From assembly GCA_039621445.1 (NCBI GenBank), contig CP154956.1:43238437-43302436 (forward strand): DNA of 64,000 nucleotides. Reading direction: 5' to 3'. Each line of letters starts with the position of its first letter. Positions within the stretch are counted from its first letter, which is position 1. Below, piece after piece: positions 26,411 to 43,201 of this stretch. The position numbers and the translations under genes are program-made. This DNA comes from Euglena gracilis (lineage: Eukaryota; Euglenida; Euglenophyceae; Euglenales). The notes beneath the pieces are model-generated. The model was not told the DNA's origin and searched no databases. It saw nothing but the letters and a program-made list of their open reading frames with translations.

Positions 26411-27084
26411 AAGTTTTTCTGATAAATATTTGTGCATAATGAAAAGGAAGAATGTCCCATCCGATGTGTGTCTGCCACCTTGGGGGCCAACCAAAAAAAA
26501 GAGAATGAAACGTGCGTGGAATTACTCATCTCCAAAAGAAATGATTTTAAAACAAATATAGGTTGATCTGTGTGCACCTGGATTGGTGTCGCAAAATGAT
26601 GATCGACCACTGCGACAATCTGAATGGAACCAAATCGATTCCATTTTACCCTGAAGCTGCCGTGAACGCCACATATATCAATAAAAATAATACTAGCTTT
26701 AATTTAAAAAGGAACCATTCCACTTACGGGTGTGGGTTTTGTCAAAAATACCAGGGCTACACACAAACCCGTCGCTGCGGGCTGGTGGCATGCAGCATGC
26801 AGTGTGCAGCCACTGTGGACACAATGGCCATGGCCAGGGACCCACTTGCATGTTCACAACTGAACAACAGAAAACACCCACTCCTATACACCGTTTCTTC
26901 TTGGAGGGATTGAATCCGAAAGGTCGAAGTGGGCTTCAACGTGTTTAATGTTAAGCACGGCACACGTGGCATTCTGTGTTGTCACTGAACAAACACTTCG
27001 GGGGAACTACACACGGCATCGTCAGAAACGCACCGGTGGGAACATTTGAAAGAAACCAATGCCGGGCGGCGGAAGGCCCTGCGC

Positions 27085-27188
27085 AACGCAACGAGGAATG
27101 CGGTGCCCCAGTCAGCGAGGGAGGAGGGCTGGAGGACGAGGTGGAGCGTGACGGCGGGGCTGGAGGCGTTGACCGCACAGCCCACGAC
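27085..27188 (-). CDS. Unrecognised hydrophobic exon
   Basis: After an AG acceptor (CCGCCGCAG) the frame reads VVGCAVNASSPAVTLHLVLQ then PSSLADWGTAFLVA. It is plainly codon-biased like its neighbours, and the frame extends open upstream (TLLIALPSPCSAPDPPQ), so the acceptor may be mis-set. It could be a late exon of the RCC1-like gene upstream or part of the gene ending at 23503. No family recognised. Confidence 0.4.
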
Positions 27189-27394
27189 CTGCGGCGGGTC
27201 GGGGGCCGAACAGGGCGAAGGGAGGGCGATCAGCAGGGTGGGGGACCTTTGTCCGGACACTGCACCGACGACGGTCGAGGAGGGAAGGCCTGGGTTGGTT
27301 AAAACAAACTCCACCAGTGGACGATGTATTGGGGCACTCTCATGCAGGATGTGTGCAACCCGACTGAGGAGGTAACTCGCACTGAAGGAGTTTT

Positions 27395-28890
27395 CCTTGT
27401 TGCTGTGTGCATTTGCGCAAATGGCCTTTTTTTTGGTGAAAATGGCAATACCTGACTCCCGAAACCCAAATTGTGGGATTAGGATGTGATGTGGTGCTCC
27501 AGAACGCGGAGATGGAAGCAGGGACTTTGAAATTTAGGGTGCATTAAGTTAGTGCATTAAGAGCAGGTGTCACCACCAGGCTATTGCTTGAGGACCCCAG
27601 GGGGGGTTCACTGGCTAGCCATTTTGCTAGACACTGGGGGAAAAAAGACTGGCTAGACCACCCCCCTGATTTTCCTCCGGCGCTGCGTGCTGGTTTTAAT
27701 GCATTTTTTTGGCTGATTCTGTTCCAAAAAAAAACCACAAAGATGGCCAAAAATGGGCGTTTTTGCCATTTTCGAGGTCAAAAAAGTTGGCGCTTAATGC
27801 CGGACACTGGAAAATTTTTTCGACAATCCAGCTCTGCTAGCAGACCCCCCCCCCCGGGTTCCACTAGAATTTCCACTTGCCAAATTTAAACTAGCTGCAG
27901 TCCAGCCCCCCCCCCCCGGGGGGGGTACTGCGGACCCTTAAGCAACAGACTGGTTATCACACCAAACAGGGTACAAAACACCCAGGATGTATTTTGAACC
28001 TTCCACCGGCTGCCTCATCAATATAGATTGTTTCCAGATGCTCCCAGACGTTGAGTTTGTGAGAGTTCAATGGTTGGTACGAGCAAATGCGCATACCAAC
28101 CATTTGTGCAAATGCGTAAACTGGCAACGTGAGCAAGCTGAAATTGGTGTGTTTGTGAAATTTACAAGTGGTTGGTTTGAGAAAATGTGCAAACCAATCA
28201 AACTAAGTTCGTCTGATTAGTTTTTGCATCTGCGCACACATACAACACATGACATTTAGAGGGTGCAGCATTACTGCAGTCTGAAAATCCTTAGAACTGA
28301 AGGACAAGCCTTCTGGGCCTGAATTTGGGCATCGGCAGTTGAGTTTGTGAAAAACCATTGTTTGACACCTCAAACATCATTGTAAACCGCACTTCCAGGT
28401 TTTACCCTTAAAAACTGAGATCCAAAACCCTTCACCCCCAGTATTTTAGTCTGAAATTGAGACACAGCACAAGCTACAAGATACAGGCTGGAAATATACA
28501 TGTCAGCTGACTTGAAAATTTTTGGTGTTCAGGGAGCATTTAATGCAATACGTTGTTGAGGCTTTCAAACATAAAAAAAATTCGGTCAATGTGCGCAATG
28601 CGCAAATCAACCATTAGCATGGTTCATTTGCACGATTGCACAAATCAACTGCCAGCATGGTCCATTTGCGCAATTCCGCACACCTACTACCCAAAAATAC
28701 CAGCAATGTTTGGGTGGTTGATGAGGTGGGTAAAATTCACAGGAGGACTGCCCCGTTACACGTTGTGCCCGAGTTTCTGTGACTGTTCATCACTGACCCT
28801 CATGTTGCTGATCTTAAATCCACACAACAACAGAAATGACGTTGGTGCTTGTAAATTCGCAAATGGTCGGTGTGTGCATTGCGCAAGTGG
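27395..28890. repeat. Dispersed repeat family F, copy 2
   Basis: Collinear with 14440-15560 but split by the family A element at 27577-27952. It carries the same scattered GCGCAAATGCGC palindromes and CAACCATT units. No coding capacity seen. Confidence 0.7.
27577..27952. mobile_element. Family A element outside a recognised gene
   Basis: Begins CAGGCTATTGCTTGAGGACC and ends with its inverted match (CAGTCTGTTGCTTAAGGGTC on the other strand). Flanking 8-mers GTCACCAC / GTTATCAC agree at 6 of 8. It interrupts a dispersed repeat, so this copy is not obviously an intron. Confidence 0.8.
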
Positions 28891-29915
28891 CAGACTTGTC
28901 TAACAGCCCGTCTCCACCTACTTCATTTGCATTTGAATTTCCACTCCTTTCAAAACCAAATTCAAAAACCTTCACAACGTGCCGCATGGCTTCAGAAAGC
29001 AAACGAAGGGGTGGACCTTTCACCCACCTCCAGATCACCACCTACCGCTGGCAGTCACGCAGGAAAGTGGGTGGCAAGTGTTAACATTTCTCACTTCGGG
29101 GAGATCAGTCCAGGGGTTTCACCACTCGGCGACGTGTTTCAGAGGGTCAAAGGCATCAAATTTGCACCATTCCCCCAGGAGTCACCACTGGAGAATTGCG
29201 ATATCAACAAACAGAGGGCCCGGTCACACAAGCAGTTCAAAAAACCTTGACCCCAACCCTCCAAAACAAAACAAAATCAAATCTTTGTTTCGGTGTGCCT
29301 AAATGCGTACACCGACAAAAAATGCTTAAGTGCGAATTGCACTGCCTAAGGCGCCCAGCCGGTAAAATAGGGCTATCTTCCCAGCTCCTGCAGGGAGGGG
29401 TGAGATTTTGGAGTTGACGGTGGACACCGGCACCAAACAACCTGAAAAAGGTGCACAGTGGGGAACAGAGTGAAGAAAGGGAGGGGCTGGGTTACGTCTG
29501 ACCGTTGAGGCTATGCTGTCTTTCCATATGAAAAGTTAAGCCAACATAGAAAAGCCAGAGAATACGGGAAAATGCGGAAAAAAGGCGTTTTAAATGCCCG
29601 AAACTGCAAAAAAAACTGCGAAACTGCGAAACTGAAGTGAAACCGAAGATTGAAAGAGATATAAATAGGAAAACAAAATGTGGAACGAGTTTTTGGGAAA
29701 ATGCAGCAAAATACCTCGGGAATGCCCTTGGAAGCCAACAAATTGCAGGGAACGAGGCACACCTTGAAGGCGCCGCCCACATCAATAGAGGAAAGCTGGA
29801 AGGAGGAAGGCCGTGGTACCCCTTCCGCGCATCCGTCAACACAAGGCGCAATGGAGCACTGGCAAAAGTCCTGTGTTGGGGCCCTGCCTGTCATGATGAG
29901 GGGCCGCCCCATTAT
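28891..29915. other. No gene supported
   Basis: Mixed unique sequence between the dispersed repeat and the last recognised exon of the RCC1-like gene. Later exons of that gene could be hidden here. Confidence 0.4.
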
Positions 29916-29919
29916 GGCC

Positions 29920-33858
<3,939 letters not shown>

Positions 33859-34820
33859 GGGGAGGAGGGCGGCGGGGGCGCGGCCAACAGACGGCGATGC
33901 CCCGGCCTGGGAAGGGAAGGGGGGAGTTGAGTGGGGCTGTCGCGCTGCTCACGCGCAGTTCAAGCGGAGCCCCAACCCCCGCAAAGCTCTCCTGAAAAGT
34001 CTCCCGATACCGAAAATGCAAAACACCTATTCTACGTTGCTCAGACGCAAAATGATGCAGCTTTAGGGATTTAGGTATATGTTTGAGGACACAAAATCTG
34101 AATCATCGCTGAATCACTTGATTATTATTTCTATACAGAGGACGGGCTGCCCTCTGGAGGTTTCCGACAACAGACCCAAAAATAAGACAGCAATGAGCTA
34201 TGAATGGTGAGTTTCGATATTTCATGTCTCCCTGCCAAGTACATTCGCGTGTTTGCTTTTGCTGTCAATATTACAACTGGTGATAAAAGAAGGCTTCACC
34301 AAGTCAGACAGGCACAAAAATTTGTGGGTAAGCAGTAATGCAACAGGTTCCGGCAGAGTGTAAAGGGGTAAGCAGAACGCAAAGGGAAAGGGTGGGGTGA
34401 GGGGGCGGGGTGTAAACCCTCCCACAAAAAAAAAACAGACCCGAAGACTTGCCAAAAATCGGCGAATCAGCTGTTATCTTGCTTATATTGTAAGTCACAA
34501 ATGAAATAATGCAAGTTCGAAAAAAAAGTTTCTTCTGTTCTGTGCCATATATTATTTCTTTAGCCCCCGCCATTCCTATGACCTGAAAGAACCCACGGAC
34601 AGACAATTCAACACATAACACGAAGCGATCGCGAAACCGAGTACAAACCAGCTGAAGCTCACCAGTGATGCACAAGTTCTCCCACTGACTGAGGAGGCCC
34701 GACAGCCGAGTCAAGGAACGTCCAGCGCGGCCAAGTCGGAAGCGTCGCGGTGCAGCCTGCCGATGGGCTGCCGGCAACTGACGCCGATGGGGGCGGCCAG
34801 TCTCCGAGGGCCGCAATCCG
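33859..34820. other. Intergenic, cytochrome b561 to RCC1-like gene
   Basis: No gene supported. It is the upstream flank of the signal-peptide exon and the 3' flank of cytochrome b561. Confidence 0.5.
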
Positions 34821-37800
34821 CTATAGTTCGGAGTCGCTCAGCACGCTGGCGACGTCGTTGTGGAGGGGCGTGGCGAAGGCATACTCGATCAATCCTCCCG
34901 ACGACAGGGCCCCTGCGCGCCAGAACTGGTCCAAAACAGCTGCAGCACCGCCGGCAGGCAAGCCGAAGGCAATTCCGGATGCGGCTTGGTTTTTGTTGGA
35001 ACAGAGGAAAACCGCAAACGCGGTGTAATACCGTTTTCAGAGAACGCACCCACTTGGCATCCCCAGCCCCCTTCTCTTTCCCTTCTCTATGGTCACCAAC
35101 CCAAATGCCCACAGCGCAATCCGTCCAATGAGGGGGACCCCGGGCAGGGGGATGAGGAGGAGGGCGAGGCCGCCGACCACAAGGCTGCGCCGGCCCCAGG
35201 GGTCCTTCAGGAACGTCTGCTTCTCGAACAGCCCCATCGCCATCGTGCAGAGGGCGAGCACCACCGTGCCCTGGCCGAGGAAGCGGTGCCACGGCAGCAG
35301 CCGCCGCCGCATCGGCTGCTTGGGCGCCAGCGGCCGGCGTGGGCGAAGGTCTACGCACCTGGAAAGTCGGGTCAAGCCCCACCCCAGGCTTCGATATGAG
35401 TACTATAAAGGCAGGTGGGGGCGCTGGGTTGGATCCCCCCAGTATAGGAGGGGGGGACACCCCCCCATTGATAATTAAACTCTCATTATTTCCAGTCACA
35501 TTTCATTGAAAGGGGCGCACGGTGCCACACACCGTGCATCTCAAGAGTGCCGGGGTTTAGGTCCTTGCGCGGTTTCCTTGAGCTGTGTTCGGGGTTTAGG
35601 TGGGGTGTTGCCCCCCCCCCCCCACCTGCCAAAGGGGGTCCGGACCGACCCCCCCCCGGGGGGGGCACCAAAAAGGTCAAAGTTTTTCTTCGCTTCGCTT
35701 CGCTTCGCGCCGAATTTTCTTTGCATTTTTGACAAAAAAAAGTGCCCAAAATGGCACTTTTGGCCGTGTTGGGGTGTCAAAAATTTTCGGCCCGGAACAA
35801 AGAGCTGGGCCGAGAATAATTCACTCAAACCATGCCACTGTTAAGACGCTAATTGTCTCTTGTATTGCATTAATTTTTGAACTGTATATTTTTTAAAAAA
35901 AATGCATTGAGAAACACACGGTGTGCAAGGATATCAAAGATTCCTGTTCAGCCCGGAAGAGGCAACAGGCAGTCTGGCGACTGCCAGCAACCCTCCCCCA
36001 GACCACTGGTACCAGTGGTGACCCTGCCGTGCCAGCCCCTGCATGGCGGGGGCCACGCCAAACGCGTAGACGCCGAGGGAGAACTGCGTGAGGAGGAGGA
36101 AGAGGGTGGCGACGCCGAACCAGGAGTGGGCGGAGTAGAGATGGGCCCGGGGCCCCAGCCAGCCGGGCTCCACAGAGAGGCGTTTGGATCACTGGGACCT
36201 TGGGGTAGGGTCCAGCCTGATCAAGATGAGGACAAGTGCAACACATCGAACAAAGATGGTGGACCAGGGAGGGGCCACAAGGACAAACGCATGCACGCAC
36301 GTACGCACGCACACACGCAGTGCGTGCATGTGCGCAACACACACTCACACAACACAACACACAAATGCACACAAACAGCATACAACACACAACACAACGA
36401 CAATACACACACACACACACACACCACACCACACCACACACACACTTGAGCACACACAAACACACGCTTTCGAGCACATACATCACAAATCATTATGTGT
36501 GTGTGTGTGTGTGTGTTGTAAATTGTGTGTGTTGTGAGTTGCGTGTGTGTTGTTATTGTGTGTGTGTGTGTTGTGTGTTGTGTGATGTGTGTGCCTGTGT
36601 GTGCGTGTGTGCGTGCGTGTGTCTGTGCGGACATATGTTCAGTGGTGGGCAGCAGGAAGTCGAATAAATGTTGACCAAAATATGCTTGGAGCCTCGGCCG
36701 TGGGTACTGGTGCATGGCGTGGTTGCGGTGGATGCACAGCAGCCCCAGCAGGCATGACACCACTGCCCCAGTCATCGTCATGACGTGGTACCGCTTTCGG
36801 AGCTTGTGCTGCGGCGTGTTGGGCTCCACCTTGACGCCGTGTGGGTACCTGAGGGCATGGCAGCTGACTTTGGCTGGCCGTTTTGATTATCGTCAGATAG
36901 AGAATCAATAAAGCAATAAATTTACGAAACCATAATACTTCACCTCCCTCGAAACGTTGATCCTCGGGTCCTTTCCTCTTGTGGACCTGAAAAACATTGA
37001 ACCTTTTTTGGATAATAATATTACCTCCCCCCCCCCTTGTCTAAGCACCGGAAAAGATGGGTAAGAACCGGGGGGGGTGGTGCTTATTTTTGCCAAAATA
37101 TGGGTAAGAACCAGGGGTGTGGTGGTTAGACAAGGGGGAAAAATTTGACTGCAAAAAAAATCCGGCGCTTCGCGCCGAAAAGGAAAAATTCCCTTATTTT
37201 GGAGGTCCACTGTTGAACCCACACACATTTGGATGCAGAAATCAACAATACCTCACCAAATCAGGTCTCAGAAGTTGCAGAAATTTCGAAATTTTTGAGA
37301 AATTTCCCTTAAAAAATGCACACAAAATAAACCTCCCCATGACGATGACCTTTAAAAAGATGGGTAAGAACCGGGGGGGGGTGGTGCTTAGACAAGGGTG
37401 GTCCTTAGACAGGGGGGGGGGGTATAATTGGTGTTCGCGAGAAATACGCAAATATCTGAGGCACAAGCAGTATTGTTGAAGCAATCAACTACCAATCGGT
37501 CAAAATCGAAGCAGCTTCCCAACCTGAAATACTGTGACTCATCTGAGGGTTTCACCTGTTCCTCTGGTCTGGTCCCTGGAAAAATACCACGCCCCCCCCC
37601 CCCGAGCTACCATGCCCAGATCTATTCCTGTCCCTGGGACCCTTTATGACCAAAACGGGGGGCGGAGAACAGCCCCGGGGGGGATTTTGACCGCCGAACT
37701 ATTCCCATACCCCAACCTGTGACACAAACAGGCAGGGCGGTCCTTAAGCAAAAAAAAATCCTGTCCCAATACACTTCAACCGAAAAATAAGGATTTTGGC

Positions 37801-40328
37801 CGGGGAAGTTTTTTGAAAATAGCTTTGAAAAATGAACCCAAAATACATGATTTTTTTGATAGAAAACCACATTTTCCCCCCAAAAAAACTCCAAAATTTT
37901 AGGGTTGAAAATTGTTAGTTTTTAGGAGGGGGGTCAAAAAATGCAGGTCAAAAAAATGGGACCAAATTTTGGTAAATTCAAATTTCAAGTATATTTTTTC
38001 TCTTTGGAAATTCTTGGGATGTTCAATGGCATTTTTGCTTCAAAAACCTCTCAAAAATCAAAATTTTGAGAAAACATTGTTGAATTTTTGGAAGGTGTGA
38101 AAAAAAAACGGGATTTTGGGGTTTTTTCGTGGGACCTATATAGGTCCCAAAACGGGCAGTTTTAGGACCTCCCACATGGGTCCCAAAACGGATCAAAAAA
38201 AAAAAACACCCGGCGCCGAAGGCGCTGGAAAAAAATTTCGGGTTTCTGTGTATTGGGGGGGGGGGCGGTACTTAAGGGGGGGGTCCTTAAGGGGGCGGTC
38301 CTTAACTAAAAAAAAAAAATCCCGTCCCTTACGGACCGCCCTGCAAAGAGGAGTCATTTTTGGCAACTACTATGGATTTTGCGATAAATGGTCGAGTTCA
38401 AGCACACTTGCCAGAGGTGATTTTTGAAAATGCTCTCAAAAAGTTGATTCTTGACGGTTGTTTTTGCACGTTCTTCATGAAAAAAAAAAGTTTTAACAGC
38501 GAGCAACTCCCATCACCCCTCTGGGGGAATAGCTCGGGGGGACACGGTAAATGAAAAGGTGCAAATGACAAAATGGTCCCAGTTCCCCCCTCCTTGGGAA
38601 GTTACCCCCCCCCCTCTGTGCTTCCCAACTGGCTGCTGCCAACTCCCCAGTTGGGGGGGGGGGGGTGTTGCTGCAGACAGCGGATGCCATGGGAGGTGGA
38701 GAAATACCCCCCCCCCTATGTCCAATGACCGGTAACCTCTGTCCTCTGACCAGGGGGGTGGTCGTTGGACATAGGGTAGTGACCAAAAAGGTGTCCTCTG
38801 ACCGGGGGGGGGGTCGTTGGACATAGGGTCAAAAGAAAGTTGGTGGGTACCCGGGTCCCTACCCACCCAAAAATGCCCAAATTTTCCCTTCTGGCGCTTC
38901 GCGCCGAAAATTTTGGGCAATTTTGACAAATTTTTGTCCAAAAAGTGTCAAAAATGGCATTTTGGCCAAATTTTTGGCAAAATTTTGGGCAAAATTTTTC
39001 GTCCCGGCGCTTCACGCCGGGACCAAAAATTTGGTCAAACCTCCAAAAAGGTGTCCTCTGACCGGGGGGGTGGTCATTGGACATAGGGGGGTCGTTGGAC
39101 ATAGGGGGGGGGGGTAATGGAAATCCCACTGTGGTGCAAAGTGCATAAGCGCATGCAGCTGTCCAGGTGCGTACACAAAGGCAGGCATGATGCTGTGAGC
39201 GTGTGCAACGTTGCCTTCAGCTCTGGAATGATGGAGCAATTGTGCAGCCACACTTTTGTTGCAGCCAATAACGAAAACGTTCCATACCAGGAATTGCTCT
39301 TAAGAATAAATCAGGTAATTAGGCTGGATGGAATATGTTTCCCACACCTTTTGGAAACTGTGTTCCTCATTATATGCCGTGAAAATTTGCCCCAAATCAT
39401 TACATTTGACACGTGGTTGATTGAAGAGCAATCAACCACGAAGCACTTTTGCTGTTGGCAGCAGCAATTGGTGTGTGGATGCATTGTTTCCATCGTTCCA
39501 GAGTTAATGGTAATGTTGCACACGCTCAGGAGCATCGTGTACGGATGTGTGCACGTTTTCATTGCTTCGTAGTGATATGTGGTGAACTGTGTCCCTGCTT
39601 AACTTCTCACAAGAAGTTTTCAAAAAATTAGGGGTATGACGATTCTTTACACGGCAGGGATACAAATATCTTTTTTTTCTTCGCCAGCAGAATGATTGTT
39701 TGGCTCACAAGGGACACGGTGAGCAAAAAAAATACTGGCAGACACACCGGTAGGCGGAGGCACCTTCACTCATCAGGACAACGAAGGCAATTGACATGAA
39801 GAGAGGGTGCCAATTGAAGCTGATTACTTCCCTGAGGTCGACGCCTGGTCGTTGCTCAACCTTGCTGGATCCCAGGCGATGCCACTGCATCGTGAGGGTC
39901 CGGAGATCATAGGGTTGGGAGTTCCGTGTTATATGTTGCACGGTTTTGGTCCCACAGGTCTCCCAGCTTGCACACTATTTTGTGTCAATCTCCCCATTCT
40001 CATTTTCCCCCACCATTTCTTCAAGACTACAAATTAAAAAAATTAAACTATGAAATTAAAAATTAAAATGCAAAATAAAAAAATTAAGAATCAGACCTTC
40101 GAAAAAGTTTTTTCCCGCTTTGTTTATTGCTTCTGTTCTCACGTACTTAAGATCCCAGGTCTCCCCTTCTCTGGCGGGAGGTGTTGACCCCCCGTCTGAG
40201 AAGTGTTGACCACCAACGATCAGAGTGGGTCGCGCCTCACACTCAAAGCCATTGAGGTACACGATAATCCACACGATGAGCCCCACCATGAACGCGGTGC
40301 AGATCAGCTGCTTCACGAACAGGAACAT
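34821..40328 (-). CDS. Cytochrome b561 (transmembrane ascorbate-dependent oxidoreductase)
   Basis: A six-helix di-haem membrane protein that passes electrons from ascorbate across a membrane.

The exon order on the minus strand follows the family. 40328 begins MFLFVKQLICTAFMVGLIVW (helix 1). 39831-39748 reads ISFNWHPLFMSIAFVVLMSE with the HP haem ligand. 36848-about 36695 reads YPHGVKVEPNTPQHKLRKRY then HVMTMTGAVV (second His). About 36150-36000 reads YSAHSWFGVATLFLLLTQFS (third). About 35335-35090 reads LPWHRFLGQGTVVLAL (fourth). The last exon ends VLSDSEL and stops at 34821.

The 39748/36848 junction is a clean phase-2 GT-AG intron; the others are not fixed. All four haem histidines are present. 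Confidence 0.82.
36350..36632. repeat. Compound CA/ACACC and TG tracts
   Basis: CA-rich (about 36335-36475) then TG-rich (36497-36630), opposed, so they could fold on each other. Inside a cytochrome b561 intron. Confidence 0.9.
37019..37427. mobile_element. Foldback element, CCCCTTGTCTAAGCACC termini
   Basis: Left end TTACCTCCCCCCCCCCTTGT, then CTAAGCACC, is matched inverted by the right end (TTATACCCCCCCCCCTGTCT, then AAGGACC). GATGGGTAAGAACCGGGG recurs three times inside, with a GGCGCTTCGCGCC hairpin. It lies in the 39747-36849 intron. Confidence 0.75.
37733..38343. mobile_element. Family B MITE, CAGGGCGGTCC termini
   Basis: Ends CAGGGCGGTCC and GGACCGCCCTG are perfect inverted repeats. 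Flanking 8-mers CAAACAGG / CAAAGAGG agree at 7 of 8, as in hAT-like insertions. The interior closely resembles 40790-41400, including CCCGGCGCCGAAGGCGC. It sits within a GT-AG intron of cytochrome b561. Confidence 0.85.
38690..39115. repeat. Foldback family E cluster
   Basis: Units of CCTCTGACC(G)nTCGTTGGACATAGGG repeat four to five times, with GGCGCTTCGCGCC-type hairpins between. Similar to 26215-26410. Confidence 0.75.
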
Positions 40329-43201
40329 CCCGGGCCCGGAGGCCCTGCGGGGGCCACAGGGCACTGCTGCAGGAGGTTGGAAGGCAGTGCAGTTGGGGCA
40401 ATGGCGCCCCAGAGCGAGCACCTGGCAAATCCGGCGAGAGAGGACAAATTCCCACACGGCGAGCCGGCTGAATTGGCCCAACCCAGGGAGGAGGGGGGCC
40501 TGAGAGTGCGTGGAGTGCCTGGGCAGGCACTCCCGGACCCCCCCCCCTCCGATGGACACTCGGCCAGGGCACCTTCGGCGCCGAAGATGCCAGAAGCCCA
40601 GAAGGACTGTTTTGGGGACAGAAAGACACGTTTTGGCCCAGGGAAGGATTCCAGAAGCCTGGCTGGGGGGGGCAGGGCAGAACGGGAAGGCCTGGTGGGG
40701 GGGGGGTCGACCCACATTCATTTAACGCTTGTGTGAGTGACCCCCCTGGGGGTCTGGACCACCCCGCCATGGGTCAGATTTTGGCCCAGCCGAAGGCCGG
40801 GCCGGAAATATATTTTTAAACTTTTTCGGCCGATTTGAGCTCGACTTTGGAGTGGGTGGGTGGGGAGGGGGGGTCGGGGTGGCCACTCACTACACAAACT
40901 GCGCCAAAAGCGAAGCTAGCCCCCCAACCCACCACAGCATTTTCACCAATTTCGGCCAACGGGGATGTTGGCCGGGGGAAAATTTTGATTTTTTTTTGAA
41001 AAACGAACCCCAAATACATGATTTATTGATGGAAAACCACATTTTTTCACAAAAAAAAAACCTCAAAATTTTCAGGTTAAAAATTGGTAGTTTTTAGGAG
41101 GGGTAAAAAAAAACGAAGCTCAAAAAAAATGGACAAATTTTGGCACAATCCAATTTTACTGAGATTTTTTCTCTTGGAGTTTTTTTTTGATTTTCAATGG
41201 CTTTTTTTTGCATCAAAAACCGCTCAAAATCAAAATTTCGAGAAAATGTTGATATTTTGCAAGGAGTGAAAAAATGGGATTTTGGGGGGGTTTTGGGGGG
41301 ACCTCGTGCATGGGTCCCAGAATGGGTCAAAAAAAAACACCCGGCGCCGAAGGCGCCAGGAAAAATTTTTGGCGTCCAAAAATTCGTGCCACCAGAACGA
41401 CGGGAAGAGGTGGTGGGGGGGGGTGGTCGCCCCCCCCCCCCACCCACCACCCTGGCCGCGAGGCCGTTTCCCGTTCTGCCCTGGGGGGGGGGGGCTGGCT
41501 ACCCCTCCTCCTGGGGTGGGGCAGGGGAATTGGGTGTGAAAGAAAAACAAAGCGTCGAGCCGAGTCCCCAAGGGCATCGCCAACAGCCTGGGGAGCAGTC
41601 AGACCTCCAAATGAAACCGATCCTGAGGTGAGGGGGCAGGGCCACCCCTCACCTCGCCCCCCTCACAGGCGGGGCAGAGCTCGCTCTCCACCCGCCTGGC
41701 CGAGGACGCTGGAGGCCAGCGGAAGTGTGCAGCTTGGGTTGGTGGCCAGCGGCTTTGCCGTTACCCTTGTGTTGGGGGCACCAACACCACCTGCTTTTCT
41801 GGCGTGTCAAAGGCTTCATATGAAGTTTTCCTTGGAAATTGTGTTGGGTTTGGTCACGTTTGGCTCAACGACCTCAGGTGTTAGGTGAGGTCAGCGCGGA
41901 CGGATGGCGTGCAGGGAGATTGGGAGGCCTCCGAGCCTACGGCCCCCATCGAGGCAGGAGTATATCCCTCTTGAACATCACATAGCAGTATTCTGAAGTT
42001 TTGCGTCTTCTATATCATGCCGGTCGTTGTTTGTCTGGGTGGAAACATGACACTCACCAAATATTAAAATATTACGATATAATCTATGTGTGCCACATCT
42101 ATTTTCAATCGACCTCGGGAGGGAGGACAGCTCCTCATCGGGCCGAATTTTAAGGCAAGGCCGACCCCACCACTATTCAGACATTGTTACTCCAGCAGGA
42201 TCCGAATCCCACGTGTACAGGGGAAGGGAATGGGTTTTGACCCTGACAGGCACCAAGTGATGAAGAAGGTGGCCTGGTGATGGGATCCTGGCAGGTTCCG
42301 GTTATGATGCTGCATTCCCATGCCAACTTGTTGTCATTGTACTTTTCCATTCTTCGTGTCAAATAAACAATTTAGGGGGTGGCCGCTGTTGGCTGCTGTT
42401 GGGGATAGGTTGGGTCGGTCATAATGTCAAAGAGGAAAAGTTCGTTCGGTCCACAGACATGATGCTTCTCCTGAAAATGAGACGGCAAGCCTGTCTGCTG
42501 CTCCAACAAACTGGGTCTGCAAATTGGGCTTGCTCCTCCATATATCCACATATTTATCCCTGTGTGTGTGTGTGTGTGTTCAAACTCAAGGATCACAAAT
42601 ATGTCCCTTTAAACAGAGCAGACACTCCATTCTCACAGGAGTGAACATTCATAAAAAATAAAAGAACAAATCAAAAAAGCACAAAAAAAGATGCAAATAA
42701 ACTTGAAAATCAGCTTGCTCGTCCCCATTTGTGAACAGACAATACGAGGGGTGAGGTCAGGCATCACATTTATGAAAAACAGTGAAAGGGAAAAACATAC
42801 AACGATGTGCGGACTGATGGGGGACAGAAGATGGTCAAAACGACACAGGCGCTGGGTAGATGCATCGTTGCAGTGGGACCCCCAGCAAAAAAAAGACTCA
42901 TGTGGGAAAGCCAACGGCGCTTATTTGAGGCGGCATTACCCCCCCCCCAATATCATCAGGTGATTTTGGCACGTAGGCTGAGCCAAAACCAGGGGGAAGG
43001 AATACCACTGCGAGAATAATGGGAGAGAGGGTGCTTCCTGTGTGTCGATGGCAACGCTGAATTGGGGGTGGGTGAGGCCAAAGGTTGGGGGAGGCAGCCA
43101 TGCAACGCAGAACAGGCGGACATGAAGACGAGGAGAGTCTGCAGAGTGGTTGTGGGGTGGAGGGGCAGAGAGGGGGAGCAGGGGGGGGGGGAGCTGGCAG
43201 G
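40329..43201. other. Intergenic, LRR/EF-hand gene to cytochrome b561
   Basis: Holds the family B copy at 40790-41400, C/G-run foldbacks near 41415-41500 and a TG tract (42559-42580). The remainder (41640-43200) shows no supported exon or RNA gene. Confidence 0.5.
40790..41400. repeat. Family B element, second copy
   Basis: Collinear with 37800-38240: ACATGATTT.TTGATGGAAAA, TTTTTAGGAGGGG, ATTTTTTCTCTTGGA, CGCTCAAAATCAAAATTT and CCCGGCGCCGAAGGCGCC occur in the same order. Its exact ends are not clear. Confidence 0.8.

Larger units (their letters stand above)
24459..27084. other. Introns and loose candidate exons, minus strand
   Basis: Two pieces look coding on the minus strand. Near 26008-25955 the frame reads LLERLLRQRSCTTDFC before a CAG/GT donor. 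Near 25540-25490 it reads WTLLLLVVITG before a GT, like a membrane helix. A reading SLAMAIVSTVAAHCMLHA near 26835-26760 is weaker. None could be joined with confidence. If they belong together with the exons on either side, the gene would encode a membrane protein with a coiled-coil tail. Confidence 0.3.
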
